Positions 24,987 through 34,151 of a stretch of 47,187 bases of DNA are shown one piece after another. The position numbers and the translations under genes were made by a program. Where the stretch lies: contig CAIYWC010000220.1 of assembly GCA_903929795.1 (NCBI GenBank), positions 1-47,187 on the forward strand. The letters run 5' to 3'. Under the pieces are notes generated by a model. That model made no database searches, had not been told where the DNA came from, and worked only from the letters and a program-made list of their open reading frames with translations. The DNA comes from an uncultured Myxococcales bacterium. Lineage in GTDB: Bacteria; Myxococcota_A; UBA9042. Numbering within the stretch: the first letter of the stretch is position 1; every line of letters starts with the position of its first letter.

Positions 24987-26396
24987 CTAGAGGTTGACGC
25001 GCAGATTCAGCCCAGCCCGCAGCAGCGGCGCGTGCGACGCCAGAAACGCCGCGACGGCCGGATTGCTCGCGACCAGCGGGTACTGCGGGTCGTTGGGCAG
25101 CCGCGCCTGGAGGTACGGCACGTAGCCGCGGAGCTCGCCGTCGCCGTAGGAACCGCCCGCGTAGGCCTCCACGGTCAAGTCCGTCAGGAACAGGTTGCTG
25201 AAATTCAGCTGCGCCGTGCCCGAGCCGTCCGTAATATTCGTCAATGAAATCAATGAAATCGTCGCGTCATTCAGGCTGCCGGGCGAGACGACGACGGCGT
25301 TGGCGCCAATGTAGTCGCGCGACGTGTAGAGCGGCGTCAGCGCGGGCGCCGTGCCCGATGCAAAGCTACCCTTGAGCAAGTTGTAGACGCCGTCCGGTGT
25401 AAGTCCTTGATCATTGTGGAAATACTCAACAGCCAGCGTCAAGGAATCGTCCTCGCGGTACGCCCAGCTGTAGCTCGCACCCGCGGCGAGCTGCCATTGC
25501 GGCGCACCGCCAGTTGGAAAGACCAGACCCAGCTCGCCGGTCAAGTCAAAATCGCCAATGCCTGAGGACACATCGACGCCGAGCTTGGGGTCGACGCCCT
25601 TGCGGAAAACCGTCGCGATGCCGATCTCGTTGTGTCCGATCAGCGCCTCGCCGCGCACCGCCGCGCCCAAACGGCTGATGTCCGTCGCGCTGTCGGTGAG
25701 CGCGATGCCATACAAGTTCCAGCCCAATTTCTCAATCGGAACATGGAGTTTAATCATCGGCACGCCGACGCGTTCGTCAAAGAACGCCAGCGGATTGACC
25801 TTTGTCGTATTCAGCACGTCCACCGGATTCCAAAAGCGCGTCGTGCCCCAGCGCAGGAATTGCTGGCCCACGGTCAAGAAAACTGTGCGGCTGATGTCGA
25901 ATTTCAGCCACATCTGCGTGAGCAGCGCCTGCGTGACGTCCGTGCTGACCGGTGCGCCCAAGGCGGATTGGGCGTTGATGCCCGCGGTCGGCGTCGCGCT
26001 CGCCAACGGGTTGTACAGCACCCGCCCGCGCACGAACGCGCGCACGCGATCGTTCAGGCGCGTGTCATAGAACAGGTCGAACATATTGGAATTTCCCAAC
26101 GTGATGTCGGAAGACCGCGTGCCTTGGTTGTACGCCGCCGACGAGCGCAGGTAGAGAAAGCCGCCGAGCTGGCTGCGGTCCTTGTAGAGCAGCTCATCGT
26201 TGGGCTTGGAATCGCCACCTTTCATCCGCTCGTCGCCGAGATCGGTTGCCACCGGCTCCGGCGTGGCTGGCTCCGTCGGCTTGGCTTCGTCGCCGCCAAA
26301 AAGCGCGTCCTCGCGGGCGCGGTCGTCCGCCGCGGGGTCGGCGGCAAAAGCCGCGGCAGGCGCAACAACGGCGAGGGCAATCAGCAGGTATTTCAT
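24987..26396 (-). CDS. Outer-membrane beta-barrel protein of the ABC-transporter operon
   Basis: 469 residues from the ATG at 26396, which overlaps the preceding stop (ATGA). Signal peptide MKYLLIALAVVAPAAAFA, a charged Pro/Glu linker, then some 400 residues of short amphipathic strands (for example DRVRAFVRGRVLYNP and VFLTVGQQFLRWGTTRFWNPVD). The WGTxxFWNPxDxLN pattern is seen in large porin-like proteins sometimes found with LolA-like partners. Last gene of the five-gene operon, so it probably receives cargo from the LolA-like protein or forms the outer-membrane end of the export path. An upstream in-frame GTG at 26417 is less likely. Confidence 0.82.
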   Translation of the reverse strand: MKYLLIALAVVAPAAAFAADPAADDRAREDALFGGDEAKPTEPATPEPVATDLGDERMKGGDSKPNDELLYKDRSQLGGFLYLRSSAAYNQGTRSSDITLGNSNMFDLFYDTRLNDRVRAFVRGRVLYNPLASATPTAGINAQSALGAPVSTDVTQALLTQMWLKFDISRTVFLTVGQQFLRWGTTRFWNPVDVLNTTKVNPLAFFDERVGVPMIKLHVPIEKLGWNLYGIALTDSATDISRLGAAVRGEALIGHNEIGIATVFRKGVDPKLGVDVSSGIGDFDLTGELGLVFPTGGAPQWQLAAGASYSWAYREDDSLTLAVEYFHNDQGLTPDGVYNLLKGSFASGTAPALTPLYTSRDYIGANAVVVSPGSLNDATISLISLTNITDGSGTAQLNFSNLFLTDLTVEAYAGGSYGDGELRGYVPYLQARLPNDPQYPLVASNPAVAAFLASHAPLLRAGLNLRVNL

Positions 26397-27220
26397 CGCG
26401 ACTGGGACTCCAACCACGCCTTGGTGAACAGGTTTGCCGGCAGCGAGTTCAGGTCCTGCTCCTTGAGCAGAATCGTCGTCGAATTGCCCTTCTCCACCTC
26501 GTCAAAAATGCGGATTTCCTTGGGCGTCCAGACCTCGCCGTGCTCCTTGCCGAAGCGCTCGGCCTTGGACGGGCTGAATTTCTTGACCCACTTGGGCGTG
26601 TAGGACGTGCGCATCAGCTTGCCGCTCTCAGCAAACTCCTGTTTTTTCAAGGTATTACCCGACGTCACCGACAGCCACAGCACCATCCGCGCGTACGCCG
26701 CGTCAACACCTTTCTTCAGCGTCAGCGTCAGCTTGTGCGTCCACATCGTCCCCAGCTTCTCGGGCTGCTCGTACTTCACGTCGTATTCCTCGGCCAGGCG
26801 CGACTCGTCAAAGTCGGCGCGGCGGCTGTCCGTGCCGGCAATTTTTTCGCGCTCCGTGCGGCGTTCCCACTTGCCGGTCGTCGGGTCGTAGTTCCACAGG
26901 TTCTTGTCTACCCGCAGGTAACCTTTGCCTTTTTCCGCCTTGGGTGCCTGAAAGAGAATCATCAGCTTGTCGTCCGCATCGCGGCGAAACACCGTCGCGT
27001 CAAAGACGACGTCGTTCTTGTTGCGCTCTTTGCGCTCCATGTAAATGTTGGTCCGATAGTCGCCAGAATTGCGCTGACGATCATCCAATTCCTTAATCCA
27101 TTTCAGCGCTTCCGCGGGGTTCAACGGCGCGGGCTGCACTTCGGCAGCGGGCGCGGGCGCCTCATCGGCCAGCGCGGGAGCGGCGGTCAGGAACAGGCAT
27201 GCGGTCAGAAAGTACTTCAC
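26393..27220 (-). CDS. LolA-like periplasmic outer-membrane lipoprotein-sorting protein
   Basis: 275 residues with a clean signal peptide (MKYFLTACLFLTAAPALA). The mature part has the half-barrel character of LolA-like carriers, with RDADDKLMILFQAPKAEKGKGYLRV, NLWNYDPTTGKWERR and SDEFAES-like turns; it resembles the 'outer membrane lipoprotein-sorting protein' family that often follows LolCDE-like permeases. It would carry lipid or lipoprotein from the inner-membrane transporter to the outer membrane. It lies 24 nt after the second permease and overlaps the barrel gene by 4 nt. Confidence 0.85.
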   Translation of the reverse strand: MKYFLTACLFLTAAPALADEAPAPAAEVQPAPLNPAEALKWIKELDDRQRNSGDYRTNIYMERKERNKNDVVFDATVFRRDADDKLMILFQAPKAEKGKGYLRVDKNLWNYDPTTGKWERRTEREKIAGTDSRRADFDESRLAEEYDVKYEQPEKLGTMWTHKLTLTLKKGVDAAYARMVLWLSVTSGNTLKKQEFAESGKLMRTSYTPKWVKKFSPSKAERFGKEHGEVWTPKEIRIFDEVEKGNSTTILLKEQDLNSLPANLFTKAWLESQSR

Positions 27221-27244
27221 GGTTGGACCTCAAAAAGGCTGGAA

Positions 27245-28546
27245 TCAATTCGACGAATGCATCGCTTCCACGGGCTGCAGGCGCGCCGCACGCCACGCCG
27301 GCAAGATGGAGCCCAGCGTCGTAACGCCGGCGATGACAAGCAGCGACAGCAGCACCGTGGGCACGTTGACGAGCAGCGTGACCGTTTCGGACATGAGCAC
27401 CATCTGGAAACCCTTGATCATTTTCAGGTGCGCCGCGTTCAGGCCATAGGCGGCCAGCACGCCGAGAATAGCGCCCGACGTCGAGGAAATCAGCGCCAGC
27501 AGCGCGCCCTCGGTCACAAACATCGCCAGCACCGTGTGCCGCTGCATGCCGATCGCCCGCAGCGCGCCCACCTCGCGCGTGCGCTCGCGGATCGCCATCC
27601 ACAGCGTGTTCATGACGCCGATGATGATGATCGCCAGCAACACCATGAAAACAATCACGATAATCGCGCGAAAGCCGACCAGCGTCCAGCGCATGAACGG
27701 GTCTTCATCCATCCAGGTCGTGACGTCGATCTTCTGGCCGGTCCAGTCCTCGCGCTTGACGATGTCGAACTTTTGCCAATACGGCTTTTCCGTATGATCC
27801 ATCACGCGATAGCCCGCTTTGACCAGGCCCAGCCGCAGCCGCGCCGCGACGAGCTCCGCTTGCTCCCAGTCCTTCAAGTACAGCTGGATGCCGCCCGCCG
27901 TCGTCGGATCAAAGCCGTACAGCTCGCGCAGGGTCGTCATCGGCACGTAGGAGAAAAAGCTGGAGAACATGCCCAGCGGCTTGGCGATCGCCACGACCTT
28001 GCAGTCAATCGAATTGGCCGCACCGCGAAAGGTCTGCGAGCTCAGCGTCACGTTGTCGCCGATCTTCAGCTCCAGCCGCTCCGCGGTCTGCTCAAAAATC
28101 AGAATGGAGTGCGGCTCGCTGAGCTTGGACACATCGCCGTGGACAATCTCCAGGATATTCTTGAAGTTGCCTTCCTGCTCGATGTCGATGCCCGACACGA
28201 CCGCCATCTGCGACGACACGTCGCTCACCAGCTTGCCGAAGCCGCGGCCACGTACAACCATGGATTGCAGCTCAGGAACCTGACTTTGCACAACGTCGCG
28301 CAGCTTGGCGTACTCCGTGACCACCGGCGCGGCCGTCCCTGACGTGATTTTGTAGAAACCGGCGACGTTGACGTGGCCGGTCGACAGCGTCGTCGCGTTG
28401 CGCAGCATGGACGCCTGCGTGCCGTTGAAGAGCGCCGTCAGCAGGACCAGCAGCACGGTCACAATCGCGATGGCGCCGCCCAGCAGCAGCGTCCGCTTGC
28501 GGTTGCGCGCCAGGTTGCGCGCGGCGATTTGCAAAAGGGTGAACAT
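27245..28546 (-). CDS. ABC transporter permease, FtsX/LolC-type (second permease)
   Basis: 433 residues with the four-helix MacB/LolC topology. The first membrane segment is TLLLGGAIAIVTVLLVLLT (about residues 19-37); a large periplasmic domain follows; three helices lie at the C-terminus, starting IIVIVFMVLLAIIIIGVM, with the conserved cytoplasmic loop RTREVGALRAIGMQR. It ends in AWRAARLQPVEAM, typical of FtsX-family proteins. It would pair with the other permease and the ATPase to extract lipid-anchored cargo. 19 nt after the first permease. Confidence 0.9.
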   Translation of the reverse strand: MFTLLQIAARNLARNRKRTLLLGGAIAIVTVLLVLLTALFNGTQASMLRNATTLSTGHVNVAGFYKITSGTAAPVVTEYAKLRDVVQSQVPELQSMVVRGRGFGKLVSDVSSQMAVVSGIDIEQEGNFKNILEIVHGDVSKLSEPHSILIFEQTAERLELKIGDNVTLSSQTFRGAANSIDCKVVAIAKPLGMFSSFFSYVPMTTLRELYGFDPTTAGGIQLYLKDWEQAELVAARLRLGLVKAGYRVMDHTEKPYWQKFDIVKREDWTGQKIDVTTWMDEDPFMRWTLVGFRAIIVIVFMVLLAIIIIGVMNTLWMAIRERTREVGALRAIGMQRHTVLAMFVTEGALLALISSTSGAILGVLAAYGLNAAHLKMIKGFQMVLMSETVTLLVNVPTVLLSLLVIAGVTTLGSILPAWRAARLQPVEAMHSSN

Positions 28547-28565
28547 CAGGTCTCCGTGGTTCCGG

Positions 28566-30704
28566 TCATTCTGAATCCTGCATGGCGGCCAGCGGCGTGA
28601 TCCGCATCGCCAGCCAGGCGGGATAGAGCGTGGAAATCAGCGTCACAATCATCACCGCCAGCATCGCAACCGGCAGGCCCCACGGTGGAAGCGCCGGATA
28701 AAAGCGCGGACCGCCGGAGAGGAACACCATGAAATCGTTGCTCGCCAGCAGGCCGAAATGGCCGAAATAGGCGACAAGCGAGTAGCCGATCGCACAGCCG
28801 ATGGCGCCAAAAACCACAGCCATCACGAAGGCTTCCACGACGAACATCCACAAGATCTCGGTGCGCTGGGCGCCGATGGCGCGCATCGTGCCGATCTCAC
28901 GCGTGCGCTCCAGCGTGGACATGACCAGCGAATTGTTGATGATCACCAAAGAGACCAGAAAAATCACGAAGATCGAGAACGCCAGCACAGCGTAGATCAC
29001 GCCGATGAAGTTGCCGACCAGCCCCGACGCCGCCCGCCAGTCCAGCGCCTTCAGCTCGAACTTCTTCTCGTCAATCAGGCGGTTGACGGCGATCATGCCG
29101 TCTTTCACGTCGACGCCGGGCTTCAACATGATGGCCGCGCTGCGGATCACGCCGCCGTCCAGTTCGGTCTGCGAATAGACGTGTGATTCCTGGTCCTTGG
29201 CGAACGCCTTGGCGCCATCGCCGTTGCCGCCCTTGGCTGCCGCTGCCACAGCAGTCGGGGTTGGCGTCGCAGGTGCGTCGGTCGGCGTTGCTGCCGCGGC
29301 CTGCGCGGGCGTCGTGTCCGACGTGTCCTCGACCTGCTCGCCCGCGCCCTTGCCAAACAGTTCATCCTCCGCCGTGTCGCGCGCCAACTCCTTGACGCCG
29401 CTCTCGGCCTGCAGCTTGGCAATCTCCGCCTTCTTGTCGGCCGTCATATAGCCCAGCAGGTCGCGATACGTCATCAAATCCAAGACGTTAAACGCACCGG
29501 CCATCGTCGAACGGTCCAATCCGTGAAAGCGAAATGTGCCGTACATTTTGACGTTGACCGTCGTCGCGTAGCCCGATTGCGAAAACCCGTTGATGGTCAT
29601 CGTGTCGCCGACGCGGATGCCATACAGGCGGATCTTCGGGGCAATCACCTTGTAAAACAGGGCGTAGCGCCGCGGGAAGTTGTCGTCGTTCACGTCCATG
29701 AAGCCGTCGACAAGCTTGGCGAGGTCCGCCTCCTTGGTCTGCAGTTCCGCCTGCAGCGCGGCTTTGACCTCGTCGGTCGCGACGTCGTCGAGCTGGAAGG
29801 TAATCTCCTTGTATTGCGTGCGGTTGAGCTTGATCCACTGCTTGATTTCGTCGTCCGTCGCGACCTTGGCGCCCTCCGCCAGGCGGTCGCGGATCTTGTC
29901 CAGCCGCCGCGCAGTCTTGTGCTTGACCTGCTCCTCGTACGTGAATTTGTTGAACAAAAACCCGCGTTGGCCCGGCGGAATCGGCGTGCCGTCGACCATC
30001 TCGAACCGGTCAAACACATGGCGAAACCGCTCCGTGTCGGTCCCGACATAGCGCAGCATCAGCATATCCTCGCCGATCGCCATCTTGGCGATTTTGTTCT
30101 CCAAAAACTCCATGTGGCCGTAGGGATCCTGGTCAAAACTGTCCCAGAACGCCGGCTGGTTCGCCGCCGTCACATCGAGCAAGCCCTGCTTCATGTCGTC
30201 GGACATCTTCGCCTGATCGGTCAACCCCTTGAGATTCTTGAGCTCTTCGCCGAGCAGCGCGACCATCCGTCGCACGTGCCGGCCCACGACCGCGGCCTGC
30301 TTGGCGTCACCGGCTTTCACGGCGTTGCGCAGCGCCTCCAGCTTGACGTCCAGCACGTTGCCGCCAAAAACAATCGAGGAATCGATGCCCATCGGAACGA
30401 CCGCGGCGACTTCTGGCAAGGATTCCAAAGCCTTGCGAATCTCGGCGAAGTTATGGATATAGCCGATTTCATTCGAGCCCATTTGGCCAAAAATCGACAA
30501 TTCGTCCTTGGCGCCCTTTTGCTGCAGTTGGATGTGGCCCGCGACCGAGTTGACGATGCTCTTGGACATCGACGTGTCGATGGACGAGATCAAGCTCAGG
30601 CCGACGACGATGAGGAACGCGGCGAAGACCAGCAATCCGCCGACAATGGCCGATTTGATCTTGTGTGTCCGGAGGTTACGAAGCGCGATGTGAATCAGGA
30701 TCAT
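28566..30704 (-). CDS. ABC transporter permease, FtsX/LolE-type with enlarged periplasmic part
   Basis: 712 residues from the ATG at 30704 (MILIHIALRNLRTHK), well above the usual 400 or so. The first helix is IVGGLLVFAAFLIVVGLSL; the last three begin FIGVIYAVLAFSIFVIFLV and flank TREIGTMRAIGAQRTEIL. The periplasmic part is very long, with helical charged stretches and an Ala/Thr/Pro-rich low-complexity insert (about residues 440-495) that looks like a flexible linker. This asymmetry against the smaller partner suggests a specialised docking function. 10 nt after the ATPase gene; GAGG precedes the start. Confidence 0.9.
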   Translation of the reverse strand: MILIHIALRNLRTHKIKSAIVGGLLVFAAFLIVVGLSLISSIDTSMSKSIVNSVAGHIQLQQKGAKDELSIFGQMGSNEIGYIHNFAEIRKALESLPEVAAVVPMGIDSSIVFGGNVLDVKLEALRNAVKAGDAKQAAVVGRHVRRMVALLGEELKNLKGLTDQAKMSDDMKQGLLDVTAANQPAFWDSFDQDPYGHMEFLENKIAKMAIGEDMLMLRYVGTDTERFRHVFDRFEMVDGTPIPPGQRGFLFNKFTYEEQVKHKTARRLDKIRDRLAEGAKVATDDEIKQWIKLNRTQYKEITFQLDDVATDEVKAALQAELQTKEADLAKLVDGFMDVNDDNFPRRYALFYKVIAPKIRLYGIRVGDTMTINGFSQSGYATTVNVKMYGTFRFHGLDRSTMAGAFNVLDLMTYRDLLGYMTADKKAEIAKLQAESGVKELARDTAEDELFGKGAGEQVEDTSDTTPAQAAAATPTDAPATPTPTAVAAAAKGGNGDGAKAFAKDQESHVYSQTELDGGVIRSAAIMLKPGVDVKDGMIAVNRLIDEKKFELKALDWRAASGLVGNFIGVIYAVLAFSIFVIFLVSLVIINNSLVMSTLERTREIGTMRAIGAQRTEILWMFVVEAFVMAVVFGAIGCAIGYSLVAYFGHFGLLASNDFMVFLSGGPRFYPALPPWGLPVAMLAVMIVTLISTLYPAWLAMRITPLAAMQDSE

Positions 30705-30714
30705 CGGATGCGCC

Positions 30715-31443
30715 TCACGCTTGACTGTTCTTGTACTGTTCCGGCGTCTCTTCCGCGACGATCCGGCCATCGACCAGCCGCACGACCCGCCCGGCCCGCG
30801 TGACGACTTTGGGATCGTGCGTCGAGAACAGGAACGTCGTGCCTTCGCGGTTCAATTCCTGCATCAAATCCAGGATTTGATTGCCCGTCACGGAGTCCAG
30901 GTTGGCCGTCGGCTCGTCCGCCAATACGATGCGCGGGAGCGTCACGAGCGCGCGCGCGATCGCCACGCGCTGCCGCTGACCGCCCGATAGCTCGCCGGGG
31001 CGGTGGTGCGCGTGCTCGTCGATGCCGACCCGCTTGAGCAGGTCCATGACGCGCTCCCGGCGCTGCGGTGCGTTCAGTTTCTTCTGCAGCAGCAAGGGAA
31101 ATTCGACATTTTGGAACGCGTCCAGCACGCCGACCAGGTTGAACGACTGGAAGATGAAGCCCAGCGCGTTCAGCCGCAGCCGGGTCAAATCGCCTTCAGA
31201 CAGCTTGCCGGTGTCCTGGCCCGCGACCATGACCTGCCCACGGGTCGCGACGTCGACACAGCCGATGAGGTTCAGCAGCGTTGTCTTGCCCGAGCCCGAA
31301 GGTCCAGCAATCACTGTGAATTCTCCGGGCGCGATCTCCAGCGAGACCTGCCGCAACGCCGTGACCGTCACGGCGCCGAGCTGGTAGTCCTTGTCCACAT
31401 TGGACAAATGGACAATCGGGTGGGAAGCGGAATGGGTGGCCAT
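30715..31443 (-). CDS. ABC transporter ATPase, LolD/MacB-type
   Basis: 242 residues. Walker A GPSGSGKTTLLN, Q-loop IFQSFNLVG, signature LSGGQRQRVAIARAL, Walker B IVLADEPTANLD, switch His in STHDP. The sequence pattern places it in the LolD/MacB/FtsE branch that drives mechanotransmission-type permeases. First gene of the five-gene unit (ATPase, two permeases, LolA-like, barrel), all on the minus strand with gaps of 24 nt or less, so one operon. The start lies 171 nt from the kinase stop; its promoter must be in that gap, but none is obvious. Confidence 0.93.
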   Translation of the reverse strand: MATHSASHPIVHLSNVDKDYQLGAVTVTALRQVSLEIAPGEFTVIAGPSGSGKTTLLNLIGCVDVATRGQVMVAGQDTGKLSEGDLTRLRLNALGFIFQSFNLVGVLDAFQNVEFPLLLQKKLNAPQRRERVMDLLKRVGIDEHAHHRPGELSGGQRQRVAIARALVTLPRIVLADEPTANLDSVTGNQILDLMQELNREGTTFLFSTHDPKVVTRAGRVVRLVDGRIVAEETPEQYKNSQA

Positions 31444-31591
31444 GAGCAGTCCTGATGCCTCGCGAGCGGGCGCGGGCCGCGATTTGGAACCCCTCGGCGG
31501 GGACAGTCAATCCTGTGATGCGTCAACTCGGTGCAAGATTTGCCATTCTTCGCGCGGACGCTGCGCGCCTGTACGCGCCGATGCGGCCACG

Positions 31592-31611
31592 GACGGCAAG
31601 AATCTGCCGTC
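31592..31611 (-). terminator. Hairpin downstream of the zinc-ribbon kinase gene
   Basis: Perfect 7-bp arms GACGGCA/TGCCGTC with a 6-nt loop, starting a few bases after the kinase stop codon at 31615. There is no T-run, so termination may need Rho or the hairpin may only protect the transcript end. Confidence 0.4.
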
Positions 31612-31614
31612 ATT

Positions 31615-33294
31615 TCAGGGCTGATTGACGAACCACGCGACTGCCGCACCGATCACAGCGAGCAACGCTGCGCCGATCCAGAGCCACGGGGTCCTGGACT
31701 CCGGCGACGATCGCGCGGCGATGGGCGCGGCGACAAGACCGGCAGCTCCCGCCCGGGCGTTGCGCACGGCGACCGGTTCGCTCCCGGCTGGATCCAGCTG
31801 GTCTGAGAGCGGCGCGGACGCCCGGCCCGCGTCCACAAGCGCCGCGGAATCGCCGCGACCCACCGCGCTGGGCGCATACGGGCGCACCAACGCCGCGGCA
31901 TCCCCGCGCTCCTCGACGCCCGGCGCTGGTTCACCGGGCATCTGCGGCGCCAAATCGAGGCGGTCTACGTCTTTTTGCGTCTTGCCGCCCAGCGGATCGG
32001 ACGGCGTCAACAGGTCGGAATGGCCGGGCTCCAGGCGCGCGATCGCATCGGGCGTCGCCTCCGCCTCAGCGCGGCCAAAGGGCGCGGTACTCAGCACGCG
32101 GTCGACCATGCCGGCGGCAAAATCATCGCTCAGGCCCCGCCGCGCGCGCGCCGCTGGCGAATCCTCCGCAGCTCCCGCCGCGGCGACCGGCGACTGCGTC
32201 GGGCTCACCGGCCGCATCGCCCCGGACATCCGCGTCGGGGCGGACGGCGCACCGGATTCTTCCATCGACGTCGGCGCCACGACCATGCCCGGCAGCACCA
32301 TCATCGGCACGGTGTTCAGCCGCCGCCGGTCGCACGCCTGCAACAGCTGAATCCGCAAGGCATCTGCCGTCGCTGGGCGGTTGCCAGGATCCTTGTCCAG
32401 ACAGCGCAGGACGACGTCTTCGAGCGCCATCGGGATGTCGCGGGTAAACTCGTTGTCGGCTTGGATCAGCCGCGGCGCGCCCTGCAGGATGTGCTTGCGC
32501 AGCACCTCCGCGGTCGTCGTTGCGTCGAACGGCAGCCGGCCGGTGAGGCACTCAAAAAGCACGATGCCCAGCGAGTAAATGTCCGCCGCTGGCGTGACCT
32601 CGCCACCCGAGGCCTGCTCCGGCGCCATGTACTCCGGCGAGCCAACGACGTAGCCGCTGCGGGTCAGCTGGTCGCGCTCGTAGTCGCCGGACACGAACTT
32701 GGCGAGGCCAAAATCGAGGATCTTCGCGAAGTCGCGCTCGCCGGCGATCTCCTGCAAGAAGATGTTGTCGGGCTTGACGTCGCGGTGAACGATCCCTTTG
32801 CGGTGCGCTTCCTCAAGCGCTTTGGCCACTTGCGAGCAGATGTGCACCGTCCGCACCGGGTCGAGCACCGGCGACCGCCGCAGCGCGTCGCTCAGCTTTT
32901 GGCCGACCAAGTACTCCATGATCATGCAGAACGCGCCGGACTTGGCATCGACGCCAAAATCAAAGACGCGCACGGAGTTCGGGTGCGCCAGCAGCGACGC
33001 CGCGCGCGCCTCGCGGGTGAACCGCTTGACCTCGGTCGGGTCCTTGGCCAGATCGCGCCAGAGCACCTTGATGGCGACCTGCTGCCGCGTCGTCTTTTGC
33101 TCGCCCCGGTAGACGGCGCCCATGCCGCCGACGCCGATCAGGTCCGTGACGCTGTAGTTCTGCAGTACGATTTCATTGGGAAAAAGCCGACCGGGAAAGA
33201 CGCTGTCGGAGCGGATCGTGTCGGTGGCGTTGCCGTCCTTTTCACAGGTGAAGGCATCGGTGCGCGCGCCACAGATGGTGCAGATCCGCCACAT
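31615..33294 (-). CDS. Ser/Thr protein kinase with N-terminal zinc-ribbon and C-terminal membrane anchor
   Basis: 559 residues from the ATG at 33294. Residues 1-25 carry CTICGARTDAFTC, a short zinc-ribbon-like segment. The Hanks-type kinase (about 45-315) has GVGGMGAVYRGE, the VAIKVL lysine, HRDVKPDN, DFGLAK and APEQ. A long Ala/Pro-rich, probably disordered linker leads to a single C-terminal membrane helix (WLWIGAALLAVIGAAVAWFV), so the kinase is cytoplasmic and membrane-tethered. The open frame upstream to 33456 lacks similarity. No obvious partner genes; the neighbours are a transporter operon and a hydrolase. Confidence 0.93.
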   Translation of the reverse strand: MWRICTICGARTDAFTCEKDGNATDTIRSDSVFPGRLFPNEIVLQNYSVTDLIGVGGMGAVYRGEQKTTRQQVAIKVLWRDLAKDPTEVKRFTREARAASLLAHPNSVRVFDFGVDAKSGAFCMIMEYLVGQKLSDALRRSPVLDPVRTVHICSQVAKALEEAHRKGIVHRDVKPDNIFLQEIAGERDFAKILDFGLAKFVSGDYERDQLTRSGYVVGSPEYMAPEQASGGEVTPAADIYSLGIVLFECLTGRLPFDATTTAEVLRKHILQGAPRLIQADNEFTRDIPMALEDVVLRCLDKDPGNRPATADALRIQLLQACDRRRLNTVPMMVLPGMVVAPTSMEESGAPSAPTRMSGAMRPVSPTQSPVAAAGAAEDSPAARARRGLSDDFAAGMVDRVLSTAPFGRAEAEATPDAIARLEPGHSDLLTPSDPLGGKTQKDVDRLDLAPQMPGEPAPGVEERGDAAALVRPYAPSAVGRGDSAALVDAGRASAPLSDQLDPAGSEPVAVRNARAGAAGLVAAPIAARSSPESRTPWLWIGAALLAVIGAAVAWFVNQP

Positions 33295-33473
33295 GGTCAG
33301 CAACGCTCCCTTCTGGACAACGCGTTGGGCAGCGCACGAGCCTGCGAATGCAGAATCGGAACCTGCCACTTGGGGGACGCGACGGCGTGAGTTTACGGGA
33401 ACCCGCCGGGCATGCAACCGGTGCGGCGTGTGCGGCCCGCAGCGCGCGAAATCCAACCGCGGCGAATTGGCGC

Positions 33474-34130
33474 CTAGGTGCGCGGCCGCATGCGCAGCCC
33501 GATGAAGTCCGCCGCCGTCCGGAACTGCAGGTAAGGATTGGAAGTTCGCTGCTCCGCGAGCGTCGCTTCCGGCGTCGGCGCGTAGTCGTGGCCGGGCAAT
33601 ATGACGGTGTCACCGGGCAGCGCGCCAAGCGTCGTGAACAAACTGTGAAACATTTTGACCGGATCGCCGCCGGGCAGGTCACAGCGGCCACAGCCGTCGA
33701 TAAAGAGCGTGTCGCCGGTCAGCAGCCGGCCGGTGCATTCGATGCACTGCGAGCCCGGGGTGTGCCCCGGCGTGTGGATCAGCGTCAGCGCTTCGCCCAG
33801 CCCGAGCTCCACGCGATCACCGGGCTCATGGAGCACCAGATCGCCGCGCCAGCCGTGCTCCTTGAGCCACGGAAGTTCGCTTTTTTGCACGTGAATTCGC
33901 ACCGGATACGCCGCCAGCATCGCCTCGACTCCGTTGCGGTGGTCGGGATGGTGGTGCGTGAGGATGACGTCCGTGAGCGGCCGCCCGAGCGCCTGCGCGC
34001 GCGCGAGAATCACGTCCGGCTCCCAAGCCGGATCGACCACCACCAGCCGGTCTTTCGCTTGCGGAACAAGGAGGTAGACAAAGTTCTGCATCGGCCCCAC
34101 GGCCAGCCGTTCGATCGCGATCTGCGCCAT
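33474..34130 (-). CDS. Metallo-beta-lactamase-fold hydrolase (glyoxalase II / ETHE1-like)
   Basis: 218 residues. Metal-binding THHHPDH (about residues 58-64), a second ligand set in HTPGHTPGS, the bridging Asp in TGDTLFIDGCGRCDLPGGDP and the final His in LPGHDY. The GCGRxD segment is characteristic of persulfide dioxygenases of the ETHE1 type and close relatives; general thioester hydrolysis (hydroxyacylglutathione hydrolase) is the other option. It begins 21 nt after the holA stop on the same strand and may be co-transcribed with it. Confidence 0.9.
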   Translation of the reverse strand: MAQIAIERLAVGPMQNFVYLLVPQAKDRLVVVDPAWEPDVILARAQALGRPLTDVILTHHHPDHRNGVEAMLAAYPVRIHVQKSELPWLKEHGWRGDLVLHEPGDRVELGLGEALTLIHTPGHTPGSQCIECTGRLLTGDTLFIDGCGRCDLPGGDPVKMFHSLFTTLGALPGDTVILPGHDYAPTPEATLAEQRTSNPYLQFRTAADFIGLRMRPRT

Positions 34131-34151
34131 GCCGGGCTCCGGGTTACGGGT

